64,000 bases of DNA, from positions 62,001 through 126,000 of the forward strand of contig JAHHHM010000010.1 in NCBI GenBank assembly GCA_019359355.1, in the 5' to 3' direction. The first letter of the stretch is position 1, and the number at the start of each line of letters is the position of its first letter. Shown one piece after another: positions 56,546-64,000 of the stretch. Source of the DNA: Microcoleus vaginatus WJT46-NPBG5. Lineage in GTDB: Bacteria; Cyanobacteriota; Cyanobacteriia; Cyanobacteriales; Oscillatoriaceae. The translations under genes were made by a program, and so were the position numbers. The notes beneath the pieces are model-generated. The model saw nothing but the letters and a program-made list of their open reading frames with translations. It had not been told where the DNA came from and made no database searches.

Positions 56546-57069
56546 AAACTCAGCCAAACTCCAGGTTAGACAACGATTACAGAAAACCCAGATTATATGG
56601 ACTCAGCATTTTCACGGATGTGGGGTAACAAAACTCAATGCAAGATTTTTAAGCGGACAGTAGAGGATGAAAGCTGAAAACGGTTTTGAGGAGCTGGCAT
56701 TGGATAGAAGCAATTGGCACAGAGCAAGAAAGGATTTCGTCCCTCACCGGAAGCACCCGCTCGTGACTCGCTCCGGCAGTAAAAAAAATGCAAATTAACT
56801 GCGTGAAAGCTTATTTCAGTAGGTTGCTGTCGCCAAATTAATGTCATGAACATAGCTTTCCATCTGTCCGCGCCGGCTTCAATGACAAAAAAATTTAATT
56901 TTCAACGCTACACTCTTGACCGAGTCATGATATTTTTCAACCCAGTCTTAAGTTGTTTAAAAGCCTCTGATCCAGAGGGCTTAGCGCAGGGAGGTGCACT
57001 GCTACATCTTAAGGATTTCCCATCCGGGAAACGCTTACAGCTCAGCAACGCGAACAAGGAGAAGCTGTT
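56546..57069. other. Region between IS remnant and amidase
   Basis: 524 bp. Contains the broken transposase continuation, a copy of the shared 24-base sequence (56788-56811), and a small hairpin CCTCTG-ATC-CAGAGG (56964-56978) about 90 bases before the amidase start. No independent gene was recognised. Confidence 0.5.
56788..56811. repeat. Sequence shared downstream of two HTH remnants (copy 2)
   Basis: Partner of 51178-51201, 20 of 24 bases identical, preceded by an A8 run. Confidence 0.4.
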
Positions 57070-58818
57070 GTGAGATTCCACTGGCTACTACCCAGTTTGT
57101 TTACCATCTTTTTGCTGTCAACTCCAGCCGAAGCAGCTAAACTGCAATCTTGGCGTTTTGACACAGATCAGAACCGGCTATACATCAACACAGAGGGCGG
57201 GGTTCAACCGAAGGCGCAACTGCTTGCCAATCCAACCCGTTTGGTGATTGATTTGCCCGGTACAACCGTAGGGCGTAACCCGCAGGCGCAACCAGTGGGA
57301 GGCGCAATTAAATCGGTGCGCGTCGGACAGTTTAACGGGCAGACAACTCGCCTGGTGATTGAGTTAAACCCAGGTTACACCCTAGATCCCCAAAAAGTTA
57401 TAGTCCGAGGCACAACAGCCAGCCGGTGGACAGTACAATTACCGACTCCCCAAGCGATTGCTGAAGATCCTGGAAACTTCCCCCAGGAACCGTCCCCTGG
57501 AACAAGCTCAGACACAGCCGGCTCACCCACTGTACTTGAGAATGTCCGAGTCACACCCGATGGGTTATTCCTTCGTACAAGCGGACGCTCTCCCCAAGTT
57601 AAAGTGCAGCGTACACGAGATCGCTCGGTTGTCAACATAGAGCTGCAAAATGCAACGATTAGGCCCGATTTACAGGGATTCGAGCAGGCGGTAAATCGCT
57701 ATGGTATCCAGCAACTGAAAGTCAGCCAAGTCAGAAATTCCGGGCCGGTGGCTCGCGTTTCTTTAAAAGTCACTAACCCCAAGGATGAATGGGAAGCAAC
57801 GGTCACTAACTTAGGTGGAGTGATCGTTTTGCCCAAAGGCGCACGAGTCGCTTCGGGTAGTCCAAACCAGCCATCAGAAGCGGCAAATCCCGGCGATGTG
57901 GCCACCATTGAAGCGGTTCAGCTGGCCGCGAATGGCTCACAACTTTTAATTAGAACAGATAAGCCATTTACCTACACCAGCGACTGGGATCAGGGATCTG
58001 GCGCTTACAAGATTGTGATTGCCTCAGCGCGGGTGGGGGCCAAAGTCAGAAGTCCCATAACAAATGCCAGATCTTCTCTATCATCTGTGCAGATCCAGCA
58101 AACAGGCTCAAGCACGGTGGCAATTCTGGTGCGACCGGCTGAGGGTGTGCAAATTACAGAACTGAATCAACCCACAGCCCAACTGCTATCTTTGCAACTG
58201 CAACGCGCTGAAAGCAATAACGCGCCCCCGCCGAGAAGCAATTACCCACCCTCGCAAAATCCCGGCATTCGTAACGGGCGAGTTGTGGTCATTGTCGATC
58301 CAGGACACGGCGGACGCGATGTCGGTGCAGTTGGGATTGGCGCAATTCGGGAGGCAGACATTGTGCTGGACATCTCGCTACAGGTGGCGCAACTGTTGGA
58401 ACAACAGGGGGTGCAGGCAATTTTGACAAGGTCAGATGACCGGGAAATTGACCTAGAACCTCGGGTGCAATTGGCTGAACGGGTGAATGCGAGTTTGTTT
58501 GTGAGCATCCACGCCAATGCCATTGATATGAGCCGGCCTGAAGTGAATGGCATTGAAACGTATTACTACTCCAACGGTGAGCGTTTAGCTGCTACTATCC
58601 AAAACAGCATTCTGCAAGGCACTGGAGCTCGTGATCGCGGGGTGCGCCAAGCCAGATTTTATGTCTTACGGAAAACTTCAATGCCGGCTGTTCTAATCGA
58701 AACAGGTTTTGTCACCGGCGCTGAGGACGCTCCTAAACTGGCCAACGCCGCTTACCGACAGCGAATGGCAGAAGCCATCGCTCGCGGTATCCTGCAATAC
58801 ATCCAACAAAATCGATAG
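57070..58818 (+). CDS. amiC: N-acetylmuramoyl-L-alanine amidase, AMIN type
   Basis: 582 residues, exported (signal peptide about 1-22 ending TPAEAA). Starts with GTG preceded by AAGGAG. At least two AMIN domains (about 25-125 and 150-250, perhaps a third to 375) bind cell-wall or envelope polymers, followed by a Pro-rich linker and a C-terminal Amidase_3 domain (about 400-580). Zn and catalytic residues: IVDPGHGGRD, the Glu in IREADIVLD, FVSIHANA and LIETGF. Cleaves stem peptides from glycan during septation; homologues make septal nanopores in filamentous cyanobacteria. 10 bp before murI. Confidence 0.93.
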   Translation: MRFHWLLPSLFTIFLLSTPAEAAKLQSWRFDTDQNRLYINTEGGVQPKAQLLANPTRLVIDLPGTTVGRNPQAQPVGGAIKSVRVGQFNGQTTRLVIELNPGYTLDPQKVIVRGTTASRWTVQLPTPQAIAEDPGNFPQEPSPGTSSDTAGSPTVLENVRVTPDGLFLRTSGRSPQVKVQRTRDRSVVNIELQNATIRPDLQGFEQAVNRYGIQQLKVSQVRNSGPVARVSLKVTNPKDEWEATVTNLGGVIVLPKGARVASGSPNQPSEAANPGDVATIEAVQLAANGSQLLIRTDKPFTYTSDWDQGSGAYKIVIASARVGAKVRSPITNARSSLSSVQIQQTGSSTVAILVRPAEGVQITELNQPTAQLLSLQLQRAESNNAPPPRSNYPPSQNPGIRNGRVVVIVDPGHGGRDVGAVGIGAIREADIVLDISLQVAQLLEQQGVQAILTRSDDREIDLEPRVQLAERVNASLFVSIHANAIDMSRPEVNGIETYYYSNGERLAATIQNSILQGTGARDRGVRQARFYVLRKTSMPAVLIETGFVTGAEDAPKLANAAYRQRMAEAIARGILQYIQQNR

Positions 58819-58828
58819 ACATCTCCTG

Positions 58829-59767
58829 ATGGAGCAACCTGTGTCTTTGAATTCACTACTGAGCACTCACAAATCAGAAGACGGAATGAATTCATCCTTC
58901 TCTCCCAGATCCCTTAATCCTTCATCCTTCACTGGAGAACCCCAGCGCGAGAAAATTGGAATTTTTGACAGCGGCGTGGGAGGTCTCACTGTTTTAAGGG
59001 AACTCTACCGGCAGCTTCCCCATGAATCTATCCTCTACTTTGGGGATACGGCCCGTCTGCCCTACGGAACTCGTTCACAAGCCGAAATTGTGCAGTTTGT
59101 GCGCGAGATTCTCACCTGGATGATGGAACAGGGCGTCAAAATGGTGATCATGGCCTGCAACACCAGTTCAGCCCTTGCCTTGGAAGCCGTGCGATCTGAA
59201 TTTCCCCTGCCTATTTTGGGCGTGATTCTTCCAGGTGCGCGTGCTGCTGTTCAGCAAGGGCGGCGAATTGGGGTGATCGCCACGCCGGCAACGGCTGCTA
59301 GCAATGCCTACCGCCGCGCCATTGTAGAAATGGACGCCGAGGCTAGGGTTTGGCAAGTGGGCTGTCCAGAGTTTGTGCCCCTGATCGAGCAAGGGCGGAT
59401 CGACGATCCCTATACTTACGAGGTGGCGCGGGAATACCTGGCACCGCTGATGCAGCAGCAGATTGACACCCTGATCTATGGCTGCACCCATTATCCTCAC
59501 TTAGCGCCGGTGTTGCGCCAGATTTTGCCCCCCTCGGTGCAGTTAGTCGATCCGGCTGTGTGGGTGGTGATAGCAGCCGCCCAGGAATTGGAAGTGCTGG
59601 GTTTGCGGGACAACCAGCCCCCGTTGCCCACGCGGTTTACGGTGAGTGGGTGCCCGCAACAGTTTGCCCAACTGTCTGTGCAGTGGTTGGGTTTCACACC
59701 GGCTGTCGAAAAGGTGTCTTTGCCGGCAGTTTTCCACCAGCCTGTGCCGCTAGAATCTGCTGAATAA
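58829..59767 (+). CDS. murI: Glutamate racemase
   Basis: 312 residues from ATG 58829; a start at 58886 (293 residues) is also possible, and a longer frame overlapping the amidase gene is unlikely. Interconverts L- and D-glutamate for peptidoglycan. Both catalytic cysteines are present (MACNTSSALA and YGCTHYPHL), with FDSGVGGLTVLREL and YFGDTARLPYG at the active site. It directly follows the amidase gene, a cell-wall pair. Confidence 0.95.
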   Translation: MEQPVSLNSLLSTHKSEDGMNSSFSPRSLNPSSFTGEPQREKIGIFDSGVGGLTVLRELYRQLPHESILYFGDTARLPYGTRSQAEIVQFVREILTWMMEQGVKMVIMACNTSSALALEAVRSEFPLPILGVILPGARAAVQQGRRIGVIATPATAASNAYRRAIVEMDAEARVWQVGCPEFVPLIEQGRIDDPYTYEVAREYLAPLMQQQIDTLIYGCTHYPHLAPVLRQILPPSVQLVDPAVWVVIAAAQELEVLGLRDNQPPLPTRFTVSGCPQQFAQLSVQWLGFTPAVEKVSLPAVFHQPVPLESAE

Positions 59768-59770
59768 GAA

Positions 59771-59892
59771 GGCGTCGGGCGGTGAGTTCACCGTCCTGTG
59801 CGCCGTTCCTCGCCGACTGCTTTCACACAATGCAAAGCGATGGCACCGCCTGTGATCCGCTGCGAACCTGACGGAGTTCACAGGCACTTTGC
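59771..59892. ncRNA. Structured element after murI (candidate RNA or terminator pair)
   Basis: Two strong stem-loops. First: GGGCGGTG / CACCGTCC (59777-59784 and 59789-59796; one G-T) inside GGCG / CGCC. Second: GCAAAG / CTTTGC (59832-59837, 59887-59892) enclosing the perfect GCCTGTGA / TCACAGGC (59848-59855, 59878-59885) and TCCG / CGGA, with a 12-base loop. There is no T-tract on either strand. It may be a small RNA, a processed 3' end, or a bidirectional end for murI and the minus-strand small gene. It fits no Rfam class I know. Confidence 0.45.
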
Positions 59893-59904
59893 TGAATTTA
59901 AAGT

Positions 59905-60009
59905 TTAAATCCCAGGATTTCTTTGAGCAAAACTCAACAGCACATAAATTGTTAACAAATAACCTGTTGCCAGAAAGGGAATAATCAGAGGAATCTCATG
60001 GTAAGTCAT
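59905..60009 (-). CDS. Candidate 34-residue single-helix membrane protein
   Basis: Reads MTYHEIPLIIPFLATG then YLLTIYVLLSFAQRNPGI: a short polar start, one ~22-residue hydrophobic helix and a polar RNPG end, the layout of small thylakoid subunits. I do not recognise it as any specific Psb, Pet, Psa or Ndh peptide. No good Shine-Dalgarno is seen. It is followed on its strand by the strong stem-loop at 59892-59832. The coherent membrane pattern makes a real gene plausible, not certain. Confidence 0.5.
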   Translation of the reverse strand: MTYHEIPLIIPFLATGYLLTIYVLLSFAQRNPGI

Positions 60010-61423
60010 AGTACGGCCAGAATACGAGAGATACGTTAAGTTAAATAGAAACTAAGAAGGCTTTCAGCAAACCGAATCAAATGCCGGTTTAAAATGCTGT
60101 TTTGTGATTGAACTGTACCTGAATTACTTGCCCTAACTTTATTTCAAAAATTTGCTGGCTGTATTGAACTGCACTCATGCCCTAACCTTCTTTCAAGATT
60201 AGGCACTTTTCCAGCGAGTCGCGAACACAAACGACGAGTTTTTGTGTCAAATACCGCAGCTATTTTTATTTATGGAACACGATTGCGGGTGCCGACTGCA
60301 CTGCCAAGCGAGTGCCCACTTGCCCGCGAACTGCAATCAATGCGATTGCACTGAGGGCAGCACTTTCAACTCAAAACCCTCACTCTTGGACTTTCACCTC
60401 AATCCTACGCTAATTCCACCGCAGAACGCAGTGGCTAGCTTCAGGCCAGCTGCTTTCTCTAGGCTGAAGCCGCATTAAAAAAGCGAGGCGTGGTTGGCTG
60501 TTTTCCAGTGACTCAGGAAATGCCCGTTTTCAAATGTCCTTAGCCCTCCAAACGAGCCGAACCCGAAAAACCAAATCACACAGCAGCAGCCCTCGACCTC
60601 CCTTACCCGCCGGCTAAATAACCTTTGGTCATTAAGAGGTCAAAGAAAGTTTATTGAGCCTAGCTTCCAGACGTAGCGGGCTATGTCCGTTTATAAAGAG
60701 GCCATTGTCCAAAGACACTAGCGCAAACCCGGTATGCCTGATCGATCTTCGGATGCTCTATTTCAGGAGTGGCTCAAGTATCCTGAAAGCCTACGGTTAG
60801 CTTTTGCAAATAACACAGACTCGTAAGAAGACAACGGTAAACAGTTAAAACTTAAAAATGAGAAAACCCATCTTTTACCTGATGCCTTTTTTGAGAGTCG
60901 GGTTAATAGCTCCGGGCTACAAGCCCCCGTAAAAAGCGCAGAGCATTTTCCGGTAAATAATATACAGGTACTTCAAGATTCCCTGTAATTTTATTGCCGG
61001 CAAAATATATGGAATTTGTGAATTTCTTATTATTTAAAGTAACACAGTATGCGTGATTTTTACAGGGTGTTGGGGCAGATGCTTAATAAATCTACATACT
61101 TAAGGACGAACCAGGGCAGTATTGTTGAGTCAAGCTGTCGCTGTGCCGATTGAAGCGGATAAGAGTGCGTCGTTGATTCAGCAGCTAAATGGGGCAAAAC
61201 GCTGGCAAAGCAGCGGGAAGCCTTGATTTTGTCGGGTTTTTGCTCCGAGAAGGGTCACCGCCAACCCACCCTTGGCTATGGCACCTCCAGCACCGGCTAC
61301 CCCTTCACAATTCAATTGGCCCGTACAGATAATTGAAACAAAACTTCCCTATCTGAAAGCCTTAGCTTAGAATAAGGAGCAGATATGTAAACTTTCGTAA
61401 CTAACGCCTGAGCCGGCCTATCC
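60010..61423. other. Long region without a recognised gene
   Basis: 1.4 kb. Contains a degenerate duplication (60107-60147 and 60163-60196, sharing ATTGAACTG and TGCCCTAAC-TT-TTTCAA) and a hairpin GGGCT-ACA-AGCCC at about 60914-60926. A run of short frames near 61130-61340 reads protein-like (VPIEADKSASLIQQLN; YGTSSTGYPFTIQLARTDN) in different phases and may be a decayed gene. A 78-codon frame at 60242 is Cys/His/Pro-rich without support. No tRNA was recognised. Confidence 0.45.
60107..60196. repeat. Imperfect tandem duplication
   Basis: Two units about 56 bases apart, both beginning ATTGAACTG and ending TGCCCTAAC(T/C)TT(A/C)TTTCAA; the second has a short deletion. Confidence 0.6.
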
Positions 61424-62395
61424 ATGACCTCAGCCACCTCCCTATTTTCCCCCGTTGAAGCAGACCTGCGGATGCTGACAGAGAACTTAAAACAACTCGT
61501 CAGTGCTCGTCATCCGATCCTGTTCGCTGCGGCAGAACACCTATTCGGTGCCACGGGAAAGCGAGTGAGGCCAGCAATTGTCCTCCTGATCTCGCGAGCA
61601 ACAATGCAGGGACTCGACATCACCCCCCGTCACCGCCGGCTGGCAGAAATTACGGAAATGATCCACACGGCAAGCTTGGTACATGACGATGTGGTTGACG
61701 AGTCTGAAGTCCGTCGGGGAATTCCCACCGTTCACAGCAGCTTTGGCAACCGAGTGGCTGTGCTAGCGGGCGATTTCTTATTCGCCCAGTCTTCCTGGTA
61801 CTTGGCTAATTTAGATAACTTGGCCGTTGTCAAACTGCTGTCAGAAGTGATTATGGATCTGGCAGAAGGAGAAATTCAGCAAGGACTGAACCGTTTTGAC
61901 ACTGACTTGTCGGTAGAAGCTTACTTAGAAAAGAGCTACTACAAAACAGCTTCTTTGATCGCCAACAGTTCTAAAGCAGCCGGTTTACTTAGTGAAGTTT
62001 CGGAAGAACTCGCAGAAGATTTGTATAGCTATGGGCGTCATATCGGTCTGGCTTTCCAGATTGTGGATGATATCTTGGACTTTACGGGTTCTACAGAAGC
62101 ACTAGGCAAGCCGGCAGCGTCCGATCTAAAAAGTGGGAATCTCACCGCGCCGGTGTTATTCGCCTTGGAAGAAAAGCCTTACTTAGAAGCCCTAATCGAG
62201 CGAGAATTTTCCCAAGCAGGAGATTTAGATCAAGCCTTGGCTTACATTAAAGAAAGCACCGGCATTGATCGCTCCCGCGAATTAGCTGCACACCACGCTA
62301 ACCTAGCGGTGCAGCACATAACCAAGTTACCGCCCTCAGAGCCACGTCAAACTTTAATTAACCTAGCCGACTACGTTTTAAGCCGGCTTTATTAG
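61424..62395 (+). CDS. sds: Solanesyl diphosphate synthase (trans-polyprenyl)
   Basis: 323 residues. Extends prenyl diphosphates to the long side chain (C45-type) used for plastoquinone. The first Asp-rich motif is LVHDDVVDE, the second QIVDDILDF, with GKRVRPAIVLL and KTASLI upstream. Small residues before the first motif (ITEMIHTASL) are compatible with a long-chain product. Convergent with the hypothetical gene at 62453. Confidence 0.93.
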   Translation: MTSATSLFSPVEADLRMLTENLKQLVSARHPILFAAAEHLFGATGKRVRPAIVLLISRATMQGLDITPRHRRLAEITEMIHTASLVHDDVVDESEVRRGIPTVHSSFGNRVAVLAGDFLFAQSSWYLANLDNLAVVKLLSEVIMDLAEGEIQQGLNRFDTDLSVEAYLEKSYYKTASLIANSSKAAGLLSEVSEELAEDLYSYGRHIGLAFQIVDDILDFTGSTEALGKPAASDLKSGNLTAPVLFALEEKPYLEALIEREFSQAGDLDQALAYIKESTGIDRSRELAAHHANLAVQHITKLPPSEPRQTLINLADYVLSRLY

Positions 62396-62452
62396 GATTT
62401 TAGAGGGGAGATTTGTCACAATCTGTGCATCTAAAGTCCAGGCTAAATTCCC

Positions 62453-62941
62453 TCAGGCAATATCTGGGGGAATCTGGTTAAAATTCGGTGCCGGTGCCGA
62501 CAGATGTTGCTGTAACAGGGACTGAATGAGATTTTGCACATCCTCACGCCGAACCTCAGTCGCCGCGTCCAGAGTTCCGGGCGTTTCAAAAAAAACCGTA
62601 CTGTCAACCGTATTGAGAGCCACCATTTGAAACAATATGTGGGTGACAGGAACCGGCAGAGCCATCACTTGCGGATCTTGGGGAGCAAAGGCTCCACTAG
62701 CAGCGTCTTTAAGGGTAGGAAAGGCATAGATCGCACGTTTTTCGACATTGGGTTGTGCACGATTGCTTAAAGTGGTCAAGACCCAATCATGATCAAGGGT
62801 TTGCAGGATGTAGTATTGGGAATGGCGCAGCTGAGCGGCCAGCCATTTCAGAGCCGGTGCGATCGCGGCTACAATTTGGGGGGTTGTGCCATCTTGGGGG
62901 GCATTGTCCACGAGGGCTTGAAGTTGTTGGTCTAAATCCAT
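62453..62941 (-). CDS. Conserved-type hypothetical protein
   Basis: 162 residues, no family recognised with certainty. Acidic, soluble: an N-terminal helical half (QLQALVDNAPQDGTTPQIVAAIAPALKWLA), a strand-rich centre (YYILQTLDHDWVLTTLSNR, KRAIYAFPTLKDA) and a helical end. The pattern resembles cyanobacteria-wide proteins of unknown function. It is divergent from the HetZ-like gene. Confidence 0.6.
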   Translation of the reverse strand: MDLDQQLQALVDNAPQDGTTPQIVAAIAPALKWLAAQLRHSQYYILQTLDHDWVLTTLSNRAQPNVEKRAIYAFPTLKDAASGAFAPQDPQVMALPVPVTHILFQMVALNTVDSTVFFETPGTLDAATEVRREDVQNLIQSLLQQHLSAPAPNFNQIPPDIA

Positions 62942-63134
62942 CTGAATTTTGAGGCGCTTCTATACTTTGAGTGTAACGGGACAAGCGATCATCAGCCGAG
63001 GGGCGTGGCATACTGTGCCGGTGAAAGTGGCATTTTAATTGCCGCTTTAATTCAACCCACATAAGTTGAGTTTCAACAGCTTGTGCTAGGGTTTTCGATA
63101 GCGATTAACCATTAAAGGGGAGAGCTGCCAGGGC

Positions 63135-64000
63135 GTGGAAGCAATATTTCAGCTGCTGTTTAGTGAACTCAAACAGTCCACTCGTGCATCTGAGCACAAC
63201 TGCCGAGATGTGGCAATGCGGATCGCCGAAGAAGTCACTCGGATCTGCGACCAAAGTCAGCGCATTCAGGCATCCGGAGAAGTAGAAGTCTGGGCGACAA
63301 CTTTGGCTCGGCATCGCTTACAGCAATGTCTTAACTATTACGCCTTGGGGTCGCGTCAAGGACGAGTAGAATTACACAGCACCCTCAGTGCCATTGTCTA
63401 TCGTTATATCACGCCTCCCCAAGCACAAGCCGGCTATCAAGCGCGGCTAACCCTGATAGAAGATTTTTTGCAGGGATTTTATCTGGAATCCTTAAATGCC
63501 TTCCGGCGTGAGGCGCAGCTGAGCGCGACTTACAGCCCCAAAACCCTGTTAGAACTCTCCGAATATCTGGCCTTCGTAGAGCGCTATGGCAAGCGGCGCA
63601 TTCCTTTGCGCGGGGGGCGCAGCCAGCAGCTGATTATTCTGCGGGCGCAAACATTTTCACAGCAGCAGCCCCCAGAAACCTCTGTAGACATGGAGCAGGC
63701 AGCAGAGGGAGCCGGTGTCGAGTCTGATCAGACGTGGAATGACACCTCTGTACAGCAAGTGCGAGAGCTGATGGTTGCTAAAGAACCTGAACCGATGGTT
63801 GAGGATTTGCGCCAAGAGGTGATTAAAGAATTAATGGCCTACCTAGAAGAGAATCAGCGAAGCGACTGTGCCGATTACTTTGCGCTGCGCTTGCAAGATT
63901 TAACGACCCACGAAATTGAGTCTATTCTGGGTTTGACGCCTAGGCAGCGGGATTATTTACAGCAGCGTTTCAAATATCATCTCATTCGGTTTGCACTTCG
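63135..64000 (+). CDS. HetZ-like regulatory protein, 3' partial
   Basis: Open frame of 288 codons to the window edge. The start is taken as GTG 63135, giving VEAIFQLLFSELKQSTRASE; ATT at 63111 is a less likely alternative. Recognisable are VELHSTLSAIVYRYITPP, LTLIEDFLQGFYLESLNAFR and ERYGKRRIPLRGGRSQQL. The C-terminal visible part (DLTTHEIESILGLTPRQRDYLQQRFKYH) looks like a sigma-70 region-4-type helix-turn-helix. I associate this with the HetZ family of filamentous cyanobacteria, which also occurs outside heterocyst formers. Confidence 0.6.
   Translation, partial: MEAIFQLLFSELKQSTRASEHNCRDVAMRIAEEVTRICDQSQRIQASGEVEVWATTLARHRLQQCLNYYALGSRQGRVELHSTLSAIVYRYITPPQAQAGYQARLTLIEDFLQGFYLESLNAFRREAQLSATYSPKTLLELSEYLAFVERYGKRRIPLRGGRSQQLIILRAQTFSQQQPPETSVDMEQAAEGAGVESDQTWNDTSVQQVRELMVAKEPEPMVEDLRQEVIKELMAYLEENQRSDCADYFALRLQDLTTHEIESILGLTPRQRDYLQQRFKYHLIRFAL

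Noticed and set aside
56846-57073. 75-codon plus frame before the amidase
   Set aside because: Overlaps the amidase start, has no family resemblance; this is the leader with a hairpin.
59858-59892. GAACCTGA resembling a TPP riboswitch segment
   Set aside because: The CTGAGA half and the rest of the thi-box are absent, and no thiamine gene follows.
60242-60478. 78-codon Cys/His-rich plus frame
   Set aside because: The regularly spaced cysteines suggested a zinc protein, but there is no ribosome site or recognisable motif spacing.
1-64000. CRISPR arrays, tRNA and rRNA genes
   Set aside because: I looked for regularly spaced direct repeats, T-loop and 16S/23S-like segments by eye and found none; a covariance-model scan would be decisive.

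Overview
The window is cyanobacterial. Markers are an allophycocyanin beta-18 gene (apcF), psaK, the alkane pair ado-aar next to accA, solanesyl diphosphate synthase, PAP/fibrillin, a CruP-type cyclase and a crtW ketolase. HIP1 octamers (GCGATCGC) recur and GCCGGY hexamers are very dense. The many giant PAS/GAF histidine kinases, the pentapeptide-repeat protein and a HetZ-like protein at the right edge suggest a filamentous, Oscillatoria/Microcoleus-like species. That placement is an inference; no rRNA or tRNA gene was recognised.

Layout. 0-6 kb: dusB (5' end outside the window) converging with a nine-PAS kinase whose N-terminus looks replaced by intergenic-type repeat DNA. 6.7-13 kb: housekeeping genes (apcF, glnA behind a perfect NtcA box, a methyltransferase, a YbjN protein, a LipM-like acyltransferase, argF). 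13-22 kb: a signalling block with two output-less response regulators, a kinase with a bilin-type GAF domain, a pentapeptide-repeat protein and a LOV-domain kinase. These are two candidate photoreceptor kinases within 8 kb. 22-32 kb: sugar ABC permease, ado, aar, accA, an SDR gene with a palindrome at its promoter, folE, trpF, psaK, a site-2 protease, a Uma2 protein and a nucleotidyltransferase-like protein.

32.9-35.9 kb is the clearest accessory island: a two-gene McrB-like AAA+ / McrC-LlaJI-like nuclease operon. It is AT-rich, nearly lacks the host GCCGGY signature and has no methyltransferase beside it. 36-47 kb is rich in carotenoid and membrane-lipid functions (PAP/fibrillin, crtW, SDR, CrtX-like glycosyltransferase, DUF2993, cruP) with a third large kinase between them. 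47-54.6 kb: amylase, nusA, Ser/Thr kinase and small proteins. 50.7-56.6 kb carries transposase remnants around acyP and yidD. 57-60 kb: an AMIN-amidase and murI (cell wall).

59.8-61.4 kb is 1.6 kb without a long gene. It holds a strong stem-loop pair and a probable 34-residue membrane protein on the minus strand. The window closes with sds, a small hypothetical gene and the 5' part of a HetZ-like gene.

The items most worth following are the McrBC/LlaJI-like pair, the LOV and bilin kinases, the structured element and small gene after murI, and repeat DNA that has become coding sequence inside two kinases. All functions were inferred by eye from motifs; no searches were run.
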